DNA from: Lewinellaceae bacterium
Lineage (GTDB): Bacteria > Bacteroidota > Bacteroidia > Chitinophagales > Saprospiraceae
Direction of reading: 5' to 3'
DNA: 64,000 bases
Assembly: GCA_020636075.1 (NCBI GenBank)
Contig: JACJYO010000007.1
Coordinates: 62,001 to 126,000 of the forward strand
The position numbers were made by a program, and so were the translations under genes. Below are positions 17,478 through 24,657 of the stretch, one piece after another. Numbering within the stretch: position 1 is the stretch's first letter; every line of letters starts with the position of its first letter. The notes below the pieces were generated by a model. The model was not told where the DNA came from. It did not search any database and was given only the letters and a program-made list of their open reading frames with translations.

Positions 17478-17603
17478 TGGGGAACTTTTCAAATTTCTGA
17501 TTTCAAATTTGACATTTCAAATTACACCAACTGCCCAATCCAAAACGCCCTTCAAAACGCTCAATTTGAAATTATAAAAGAAAAATTTGAGATTGGAAAA
17601 GTG
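17478..17603. repeat. AT-rich palindrome, copy 2
   Basis: AACTTTTCAAATTTCTGATT and TCAAATTT at about 17482-17510 face AATTTGAAATTATAAAAGAA and AAATTTGAG at about 17563-17591. It lies between two convergent genes, where it could double as a bidirectional terminator. It is the same family as 3981-4106. Confidence 0.65.
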
Positions 17604-17612
17604 CCATCACAT

Positions 17613-19190
17613 TTATGGCTGGATCCATTTCCCATCCACCATCCGAAACACCCCCAACGGATTTTCCTCCCGCAAAGCATCTGGCAGCAAACTGTCCGGA
17701 AAATTCTGAAAAGCCACCGGCCGCACAAAGCGGAAGATAGCCGCCGTACCCACCGAGGTGCTGCGGCTATCGGTTGTCGCGGGGTAGGGGCCACCGTGTA
17801 CCATGGCGTCGCAAACTTCCACACCGGTAGGGAACCCGCCGAAAAGCAGGCGTCCGGCTTTTTGGGCCAGTTGGTCCATGATGTCAGGGAAATCACGGAA
17901 GTCCTGCTCAGTGCCATAGATCGTGGCGGTGAGCTGGCCTTGTAAGGCAGCGATCACCTGACCCAGCTGTCCGGCATCATTCCCGGCAACCACTAGTGTT
18001 GAGGGACCAAAAACTTCCTCCTGCAATTGTGCGTCTTCTAGAAAATGTGCGGCGGACACCCGGAGCAAGGCGGCTGTACCCTGGTTTTGTCCGGTAGTGT
18101 TTTGGCCTTTGGCCAAAACCGTTACGCCCGGGCGCCTTGCCAGCGCTTCGAGGTTGCTTTCGTATGCTGCATTAATGCCGGCATTGAGCATGGTACCTGC
18201 CGGGGTATTTTGAATATGCGGGCCAAGCGTTTCCAGGAATTTGGACAATCCTGCCGTATCCGTCGTGACGACGAGTCCCGGGTTGGTGCAAAACTGCCCG
18301 ACGCCCAAGGTGACCGAACCGCACAACCCGGCAGCGATTTCAGCGCCGCGCGTTTTCAAAAAGTCGGGTAAAATAAAAACCGGGTTTACCGAACCCATTT
18401 CGGCATACACGGGGATAGGTTCCGGTCGGGCAGCAGCCAGGTCGTACAGCGCGCGTCCGGCTTTGAAAGATCCGGTAAACCCCACTGCTTTCAACACTGG
18501 GTGCTGTACCAGCATCCGGCTTTCGTGCACGCCGCCGTGCACCATGGAAAATACTCCGGCCGGCATGTCTGTTTTTTGCGCAGCGGCTGCAATAGCGCCG
18601 GCCACCAACTCCGAGGTGCCGGGATGCGAAGGGTGCGCTTTGACAATTACCGGGCACCCGGCGGCCAGGGCCGATGCCGTATCACCGCCGGCCACGGAAA
18701 AGGCCAGGGGGAAGTTGCTGGCGCCAAACACGGCGACCGGCCCCAGGGGAATGTACATGCTGCGCACATCCGGGCGGGGCAAGGGCGTACGGTCCGGTTG
18801 AGCCCGGTCGATTCGGGCTTGTACCCAGGAGCCTTCGAGCAGGGTGTCGGCAAATTTGTTGAGTTGGCCTACGGTTCGGCCGCGTTCGCCTTCCAGCCGG
18901 GCCTGCGGCAGCCCGGTTTCGGCCATTGCGCGTTCGATCAAGGTGTGGCCGAGCGCTGTGATCTGCTCGCCAATTGCGCGTAAAAACTCAGCCCGCTGTT
19001 GTGCTGTTTTTCGGCGATAGCCGGCAAATGCCGCTTGCGCGGCTTCCAGCGCCTGGTTGATTTCCTGTTCCGTTGCCAGCGTGAATGCGCCTTCCAGGGT
19101 GGCTCCGGTGGCTGGGTCGTGTGCTTGAATTTGTTGTGTGCCGGCTGCCGATAAGGTACCGGCGATCATATTTTTTCCGTGGATGCTCAT
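17613..19190 (-). CDS. 2,5-dioxovalerate (alpha-ketoglutaric semialdehyde) dehydrogenase
   Basis: A 525-residue NADP-linked aldehyde dehydrogenase of the KGSADH type III class. It converts alpha-ketoglutarate semialdehyde to 2-oxoglutarate, the last step of non-phosphorylating pentose, uronate or hydroxyproline breakdown. The family features are an N-terminal HDPATGATL, the cofactor region YIPLGPVAVFGASNFPLAFSVAGGDTASALAAGCPVIVKAHPSHPGTS (about 147-195), the general base in YAEMGSVNPVF and the nucleophile cysteine in LGVGQFCTNPGL. The long HPSHPGTSELVAGAI stretch separates this class from ordinary ALDHs. It lies downstream of the galactose genes on the same strand but is separated by a 346-bp repeat-filled gap, so shared transcription is uncertain. 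Confidence 0.88.
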   Translation of the reverse strand: MSIHGKNMIAGTLSAAGTQQIQAHDPATGATLEGAFTLATEQEINQALEAAQAAFAGYRRKTAQQRAEFLRAIGEQITALGHTLIERAMAETGLPQARLEGERGRTVGQLNKFADTLLEGSWVQARIDRAQPDRTPLPRPDVRSMYIPLGPVAVFGASNFPLAFSVAGGDTASALAAGCPVIVKAHPSHPGTSELVAGAIAAAAQKTDMPAGVFSMVHGGVHESRMLVQHPVLKAVGFTGSFKAGRALYDLAAARPEPIPVYAEMGSVNPVFILPDFLKTRGAEIAAGLCGSVTLGVGQFCTNPGLVVTTDTAGLSKFLETLGPHIQNTPAGTMLNAGINAAYESNLEALARRPGVTVLAKGQNTTGQNQGTAALLRVSAAHFLEDAQLQEEVFGPSTLVVAGNDAGQLGQVIAALQGQLTATIYGTEQDFRDFPDIMDQLAQKAGRLLFGGFPTGVEVCDAMVHGGPYPATTDSRSTSVGTAAIFRFVRPVAFQNFPDSLLPDALREENPLGVFRMVDGKWIQP

Positions 19191-19302
19191 GGGTGCATAG
19201 GTCGGATTTTTTGAGAGAAATTTTTCGGGAAACTCGGTTAATGTTTTTTGAGAAAGCCTGGTATGCTGTTCCCCGGATCAGAATTGGCGTTCAATTTTCC
19301 GC

Positions 19303-19488
19303 GATGCTGTAGGGGCGACCCCCTGGCTGTCAGCTTAACACATTTGAGGGGGTGAACATACTTTTAACTTTTCAAATTGAACTTTTCAAATTTGACTTAA
19401 AAGAAACTACCCGAGCTAGAATTTCTTTTTAATAAGTCAAAAGTTCAATTTGAAAAGTCTAATTTGAAAAGTTTGCTCACCCTCACAT
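19303..19488. repeat. Composite GGGGCGACC motif and AT-rich palindrome, copy 3
   Basis: CGATGCTGTAGGGGCGACCC ends near 19322. Then TGAGGGGGTGAACATACTTT opens an AT-rich palindrome whose right arm closes with AATTTGAAAAGT and CACCCTCACA at 19488. Inner arms are AAATTTGACTTAAAAGAAA and TTTCTTTTTAATAAGTC. This accounts for most of the 346-bp gap 19191-19536, which has no gene. Confidence 0.75.
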
Positions 19489-19536
19489 ATGCGTTAAGTT
19501 GGTAGCTATTGGCAATCCTTACAGTTTTGGAAACGG

Positions 19537-20556
19537 TCAAATTTCCCGCAACGTTGCTGCCGCCATTTCCGGGGTGATATCCCGTTGGGCTTCGCCAAAC
19601 ATTTCGTACCCGACCATAAATTTTTTCACTGTTGCCGAACGCAACAACGGCGGGTAAAACGCCATGTGAAAATGCCAGCCCGGATGTTCCTGTCCGTCGG
19701 TAGGCGCCTGGTGAAGCCCCGCGGAGTACGGGAAGGAGGTGTTGAACACCCGGTCAAACCGTTGGGTCAGGTTTTTTAAAATGGCGGCAAAGGCATCTTT
19801 TTCAACGTCGGTCATTTGGCCGATTTGCTGAAAATGCCGGCGCGGCACAATCAACGCTTCGTAGGGCCAGACCGCCCAAAAAGGCACCAGCGCAACAAAA
19901 TGCTCGTTGGAGCAGATCAGGCGTTCCTGTTCGGTCAACTCCTGAACCAGATAATCGCCAAGCAGGCTACGTCCCGTCAATTCCCAGTGTTTCCCTTGTT
20001 GCACGCCTTTTTTGGCTGCTTCTTGCGGGATGGAGGTTTGCGCCCAGATTTGTCCGTGCGGGTGGGGGTTACTGCACCCCATAATGTCGCCTTTGTTTTC
20101 AAAGATCTGGACATGGTTGATAAAATCGAGACTGCCCAGTTCGCGGTATTCGTTTTCCCATAAATCCACCACTTTTCGGATGGCTTCCACCGGCATGTCG
20201 GGAAGGGTAAGGGCGTGATTGGGCGAGAAACAAATAACCCGGCAAATACCCCGCTCCCCGTTGGCACGCAAGAGGCCATTTTGATAGGTGCCGTCGCCGG
20301 AATCAGGCATCAGCGCAGCAAAATCATTGGTAAACACAAATGTGTCGGTATAATCCGGGTTCTGGTGTCCGCCGGAGCGTGTATTGCCCGGACACAGGTA
20401 GCACCCCGGGTCGTAGGCCGGTCGGCCAGCTGAAGCAATGGCTTCGGTTTTTCCCTGCCAGGGCCGCTTGGTACGGTGCGGAGAAACGAGCACCCAGTCT
20501 CCGGTTAGAATGTTGTATCGGCGGTGGGGGTCATTTATGAGATTGAGGGAGGTCAT
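19537..20556 (-). CDS. galT: Galactose-1-phosphate uridylyltransferase
   Basis: A 339-residue Leloir-pathway enzyme that exchanges galactose-1-phosphate with UDP-glucose. The active-site motif is CSNPHPHGQIWA (about 164-175), where the second histidine of HPH is the uridylylated nucleophile. The N-terminal HRRYNILTGDWVLVSPHRTKRPWQG, the C-x-x-C-like CYLCPGN zinc-site segment and a second histidine cluster (HQAPTDGQEHPGWHFHMAFYPP, about 283-304) complete the family pattern. Length fits the family. It follows galK on the same strand with a 308-bp gap full of GGGGCGACC repeats. Confidence 0.95.
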   Translation of the reverse strand: MTSLNLINDPHRRYNILTGDWVLVSPHRTKRPWQGKTEAIASAGRPAYDPGCYLCPGNTRSGGHQNPDYTDTFVFTNDFAALMPDSGDGTYQNGLLRANGERGICRVICFSPNHALTLPDMPVEAIRKVVDLWENEYRELGSLDFINHVQIFENKGDIMGCSNPHPHGQIWAQTSIPQEAAKKGVQQGKHWELTGRSLLGDYLVQELTEQERLICSNEHFVALVPFWAVWPYEALIVPRRHFQQIGQMTDVEKDAFAAILKNLTQRFDRVFNTSFPYSAGLHQAPTDGQEHPGWHFHMAFYPPLLRSATVKKFMVGYEMFGEAQRDITPEMAAATLREI

Positions 20557-20580
20557 GCTGCTGATCTTGGTTTAAATGTG

Positions 20581-20849
20581 CACGATGTTGGGGCGACTGC
20601 AAAGAATAGGGTGACAGATTTTGATAGGGCGACCAAGTACCACGGGCGACCGCAAGGGTCGCCCCTACATCATTCCGGTAATTGTAGCAATGTTTCCGGT
20701 ATTGGTTCATGTTGCTGGTTAAAATTTATACGTGGATTTCTGAATGGGATTCGATGTGTTGAGGTTTTTCTTCAATTTCCGCGATGTTGTAGGGGCGACC
20801 CTTGCGGTCGCCCTTGGAATGCGGTCGCCCGACCCTCGCGGTCGCCCAA
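20581..20849. repeat. Cluster of GGGGCGACC / GGTCGCCC repeats
   Basis: The gap between galK and galT (20557-20864) holds no gene. It contains GGGCGACCGCAAGGGTCGCC at 20644-20663, TAGGGGCGACCCTTGCGGTC at 20790-20809, and TGCGGTCGCCC and CTCGCGGTCGCCC at 20820-20847. The lead-in TTTCCGCGATGTTG at 20775-20788 also precedes the copy at 19303. These are hairpin-forming intergenic repeats of a kind common in Bacteroidota. Confidence 0.8.
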
Positions 20850-20864
20850 GTTTCCTATCCATCC

Positions 20865-21992
20865 TTACAAAGCACCGGCCTGCGAAAGCACTCCGGCACC
20901 GTCTTCAATGGACACGGAATACGGTGTGAGATCAACTCCGAAGCGGGCACGGTAGTTTTCAGCTACCTTTTCCACAAATTGATCGCCGTGTTTTTTTTCA
21001 ATAATATTGATCGTACAGCCGCCAAATCCGCCGCCCATCATCCGGCTGCCGGCTACGAAGTCGAGGCCGGTAGTTTGGTCCACCAAAAAATCCAGTTCAG
21101 GGCAACTGACGGCATAGTCGTGCTGGAGGCTGTGGTGTGACTGGTAGAGCAGGCGGCCCAGTTTTTGGATATCTCCTGTCGTCAGGGCCTGCGTAGCATC
21201 CAACACACGCTGATTTTCAGAGACAACGTGCCGGCAACGGGTGTAAAGCGTTTCCGGCATATTACCCTGAAACCCGGTCAGCATGGGTAAGGAAACATCG
21301 CGCAGGTGCTGTACTTCCGGGTGTTTTTTCCGGATCATGGCCACGCCTTCCTCACACTCCGACCGTCGCCTGTTGTACTCGGAGGAGGCCAGGCTGTGTG
21401 ACACGTTGGTGTGCAGGAGCAGGAGCTGGTAATCGCCCAGTTCAAGGGGGAAATACCGGTATTCGAGCGAGCGGCAGTCGAGCAGAATAACCTGGTCTTT
21501 TTGTCCCATCATACTGGCAAACTGGTCCATGATCCCGCATTTGATCCCGACGAAGTTGTGTTCGGCCATCTGGGCGGCTTTGATCAACTGGGTTTTGGAT
21601 AACCTGAGGTCAAACAATTCGTTGAGCCCAAAGGCCAGCGCGCATTCCAGCGAAGCGGAGGAACTCATGCCCCCTCCGATGGGCACATCGCCCTGGAACG
21701 AACCTTCAAAGCCCAGTATTTGGGCGCCCAGTTTTTGCAGCTCGTGCACAACGCCCAGCACATAATTTTGCCAGCCGCCAGCCAGGGGTTTTACCTGATC
21801 TAAATCAATATCCAGGGTTTCGTTCAGGTTGCCGGCGGTAATGCGGCAACGCGTCGGCTGGCCGTTGCGGTGCAGGTGCGCCACGGTTTTTTTATCAATG
21901 GCTGCCGGAAGCACAAAGCCGTCGTTGTAATCGGTGTGTTCGCCAATGATGTTGATCCGGCCGGGCGATTGGACGGTTATGGATTGAAGCAT
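20865..21992 (-). CDS. galK: Galactokinase
   Basis: A 375-residue GHMP-family kinase that phosphorylates galactose at C1, first step of the Leloir pathway. The galactokinase signature is SPGRINIIGEHTDYNDGFVLPAAI (near the N-terminus). The ATP-binding motif is PIGGGMSSSASLECA (about 105-119), and the C-terminal GHMP motif is GSRMMGGGFGGCTINII (about 320-336). I chose the ATG at 21992 (MLQSITVQ), which puts the signature at residue 9; the ATG at 22010 adds only six residues. The neighbours galT and a sodium/sugar symporter make this a galactose use cluster. No mutarotase or galE is seen here. Confidence 0.94.
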   Translation of the reverse strand: MLQSITVQSPGRINIIGEHTDYNDGFVLPAAIDKKTVAHLHRNGQPTRCRITAGNLNETLDIDLDQVKPLAGGWQNYVLGVVHELQKLGAQILGFEGSFQGDVPIGGGMSSSASLECALAFGLNELFDLRLSKTQLIKAAQMAEHNFVGIKCGIMDQFASMMGQKDQVILLDCRSLEYRYFPLELGDYQLLLLHTNVSHSLASSEYNRRRSECEEGVAMIRKKHPEVQHLRDVSLPMLTGFQGNMPETLYTRCRHVVSENQRVLDATQALTTGDIQKLGRLLYQSHHSLQHDYAVSCPELDFLVDQTTGLDFVAGSRMMGGGFGGCTINIIEKKHGDQFVEKVAENYRARFGVDLTPYSVSIEDGAGVLSQAGAL

Positions 21993-22020
21993 GACATTTG
22001 TGTTGGGCATAAATTATAAA

Positions 22021-22164
22021 TTACGATTTACGATCTGCGAATTACGATTAGTTCACCTTGCGTGGGAAGGCCTGTTTTCCTCTTTGATTTAATATTCTTA
22101 AAAGTGAAAGTGTTACATACACATAATGGTGAACTAATCGTAATTCGCAGATCGTAACTCGTAA
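22021..22164. repeat. 144-bp inverted repeat between symporter and galK
   Basis: The arm TTACGATTTACGATCTGCGA and ATTACGATTAGTTCACC (22021-22057) pairs with 22128-22164 with one mismatch, around a 70-base AT-rich loop. It lies within the presumed galactose operon. The short GATTTACG tandem at 8543-8566 in the Bat operon resembles its arm. Confidence 0.75.
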
Positions 22165-22170
22165 ATCTAT

Positions 22171-23784
22171 TTACCAGAACACCGCATAAATCACAGCCAA
22201 AATTCCACAAATAGCAATGGCGGCAAGGTTGAACGTCTGGCTCGTTTTAAACAGGCCCGGTTCCAGTTCGATTGCCTTGCGGTCATCCGATTTGTTTTCC
22301 ATCATGGAAATAACCACCATGACGGCGGCGATCAGCAGGAAGCAAATGCCCATGCGGTCCAAAAACGGGAGTTCCGGTGTCAAAACCTTAAATCCGGCAG
22401 AAAGCGGAATGGCCAGCATCACGGCGGCCAGGGCTGCATTGGCGGAGGTGCGTTTCCAGAAAAGGCCCAGCAAAAAGACCGCCACAACGCCCGGGCTGAT
22501 GAATCCGGTGTATTCCTGGATGTACTGGAAGGCCTGGTCAAGATTGCCCAGCAACGGCGCCACGATAATACCCAGCAGGAGTGAGGCAGCGGCTGAAACG
22601 CGTCCAACCAATACCAGATGCTTTTCCTGGCCTTCTGATAACACCGTGCTGTCGTGTTCCCGGGCATCGAGTTCCTGGTCCGGTGTGCCGCTTTTTTTCA
22701 TAAAAAACGGCCGGTAGATATCCAGGGTAAAAATGGTGGAGGCGCTGTTGACCATCGAACTGAGCGAAGAGCCAACGGCGGCGATCAGTGCAGCGAATGC
22801 CAGACCTTTGAAGCCGGTGGTCACGTAATTGCTCAGCACCCAGGGGTAGGCTTCGTCGGGCTTGCCGATATCGGCCTGCAACACAAAGGCGGCGATGCCG
22901 GGAATGACCACAATCAGCGGCAGCAATATTTTCAGGAATGCGGCGAATACAGTGCCGTTTTGGGCCTCATTGATCGATTTGGCGGCTAGTGCCCGTTGGA
23001 TAATATACTGGTTGTTGCCCCAGTAGTACAAGTTGGCAATCCACATGCCGCCGATGAGTACGCTGATGCCCGGCAGGTTGATGTATTCGGGATTGGCCTT
23101 GTCGAGGATCATGTCAAATTTTTCCGGTGCACGTTCCACCAGCATGGCCAGGCCGCCAAACACACTGCCACCCATCGCATTGAGCACCAGGAAACTGGCC
23201 ATAAGGCCGCCAAAGATCAGCACAATGACTTGCACGACGTCGGTCCAAACCACCGCTTTCAGGCCGCCAAAGATGGAGAACGTGGAGGCAAAAATGGCCA
23301 GGCCGATCACGCCAGCAAGCAGCGGAATGCCCATGATGGTTTGCAGGGCCAGGCCCCCGAGGTACAACACCGAAGTGATGTTGACAAAAACGAACAGCAA
23401 TACCCAAAAAATCGCCAGGCCTGTGCGCACACGGTTGTCGAAGCGTTCTTCCAGAAATTGCGGCATGGTGTAGATGCCTTTTTTTAGAAAAATAGGCAGG
23501 AAATATTTGGCCACAATGATCAGGGTGAGCGCTGCCATCAGTTCATACGAGGCGATGGCCAAACCCACCACGTAGCCCGAGCCGGACATGCCGATGAATT
23601 GCTCGGCCGAAATATTGGAAGCGATCAGTGAACCACCCACAGCCCACCAGGGCAGCGATTTGGAGGCAAGAAAATAGTCCTGTGTGGTGTCTTGCTTGCC
23701 CCTGGAAATCCACAGGCCAAAGCCCATCATAAAGATGATCCAGCCGGCAAAAACGATGAGGTCGGTGGTTGAAAAGTTGAGCAT
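22171..23784 (-). CDS. Sodium/solute symporter, SSS family (SglT-like sugar carrier)
   Basis: A 537-residue inner-membrane carrier of the solute:sodium symporter family with about 14 membrane helices, predicted to import galactose or glucose with sodium. Family segments are TTQDYFLASKSLPWWAVGGSLIASNISAEQFIGMSGSGY (about 33-71), with the N-I-S-A-E-Q-F-I-G-M-S-G-S signature shared with vSGLT, and the sodium-site helix segment AALIAAVGSSLSSMVNSASTIFTLDIYRPFF (about 333-363). I chose the ATG at 23784 (MLNFSTTDLIVFAGW), because the longer frame adds a basic tail before the first helix. It is first in the order symporter-galK-galT, which supports galactose as the substrate. Confidence 0.9.
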   Translation of the reverse strand: MLNFSTTDLIVFAGWIIFMMGFGLWISRGKQDTTQDYFLASKSLPWWAVGGSLIASNISAEQFIGMSGSGYVVGLAIASYELMAALTLIIVAKYFLPIFLKKGIYTMPQFLEERFDNRVRTGLAIFWVLLFVFVNITSVLYLGGLALQTIMGIPLLAGVIGLAIFASTFSIFGGLKAVVWTDVVQVIVLIFGGLMASFLVLNAMGGSVFGGLAMLVERAPEKFDMILDKANPEYINLPGISVLIGGMWIANLYYWGNNQYIIQRALAAKSINEAQNGTVFAAFLKILLPLIVVIPGIAAFVLQADIGKPDEAYPWVLSNYVTTGFKGLAFAALIAAVGSSLSSMVNSASTIFTLDIYRPFFMKKSGTPDQELDAREHDSTVLSEGQEKHLVLVGRVSAAASLLLGIIVAPLLGNLDQAFQYIQEYTGFISPGVVAVFLLGLFWKRTSANAALAAVMLAIPLSAGFKVLTPELPFLDRMGICFLLIAAVMVVISMMENKSDDRKAIELEPGLFKTSQTFNLAAIAICGILAVIYAVFW

Positions 23785-24216
23785 ACGTCGATGAAGAAGT
23801 TGGTTGCGCCCCTTGCGTGTAAAAGCTGCTTTGAACAAGCTGGCCTGCTGCGGGCAAAATGTTGTTTTGAAAAAAAACGGCCGGAGGTGCCGGCAAGGGT
23901 CGAAAGGTGCGACATGTCGGGGCGAAATTCAAATTTTGACTGGGCAAATTTTTTAATACGACGGTGGGCAGCGGTTTCATCTACGAGGCCCGGGCAGGTG
24001 AAATCTCGTGACGACAATCTTCCGCGCTGCGATAACACCTTCTCCTTCGTCGAAGATGCCACCGCAGCGCTACCGATGAACTATCGGATTTCAAGCGCTT
24101 GGATGGTCAGGGCAGGGTGATTGGTTTTGGATTTCTCAAAACAAAAATGCCGGCCGGGCCGTTGCACAACGGCTGAACAACACTTGAAAAATAACTTCCC
24201 GATTAGGGCGAATTTA
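23785..24216. other. Gene-free upstream region of the galactose cluster
   Basis: No convincing open frame on either strand. The minus strand should hold the promoter of the symporter gene, but I found no clean TAnnTTTG match close to the start codon. Confidence 0.4.
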
Positions 24217-24454
24217 GATTCCTCCCCCGCAGAGCGGGGTCGGGATGATAAGGTCTTGGGAATAACCGTAGGGGGCGGTAGATTCAGGTAAAGGCTGCAT
24301 TATGGCGCCCCCTAAAAATAGCCCTTACGTTATGCTCGATTGGTTTGGCTTCAATGGGAGGGGCTACGAAATGTTCCCTTTCCGGCATCTACCGCCTCTC
24401 CCTTTTATGCTTGCAGTGCTTGTCATTCCGATCCCGCTCTGCGGGTGAGGAATC
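24217..24454. repeat. 238-bp nested palindrome, CCCCGCAGAGCGGGG family, copy 1
   Basis: The outer arm GATTCCTCCCCCGCAGAGCG and GGGTCGGGATGATAAG (24217-24252) faces 24419-24454 with few mismatches. An inner pair, GGGGGCGGTAGAT near 24270 and ATCTACCGCCTCTCCC near 24388, is nested inside. The arms themselves fold at CCCCGCAGAGCGGGG. A related element is at 50093-50288. No gene lies in it. Confidence 0.75.
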
Positions 24455-24543
24455 CTGGAATAATAAATCGTGACTTTAATTTCTAAACATATCTAAATGC
24501 CTCCAAATTCAAGCGTGACCTTTGGCCGCAGAACAAGGTAATG

Positions 24544-24582
24544 ATGAGTGATGAGTGATGAGTGATGAGTGATGAGTGATGA
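24544..24582 (+). repeat. ATGAGTG heptamer tandem repeat (5.6 copies) upstream of the TonB receptor
   Basis: Five exact ATGAGTG units plus ATGA end directly at AATATTTG (24582-24589), a near match to the Bacteroidota -7 element TAnnTTTG. The receptor start codon is 69 bases further on. The position suggests that copy number could alter promoter spacing, which is inference. Confidence 0.7.
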
Positions 24583-24657
24583 ATATTTGGTTCATCCAAA
24601 GCAGTTTATTTCGAAGCTGCCATTCAAAATTTGGCACTATCCTAAACAAACAGAGCA

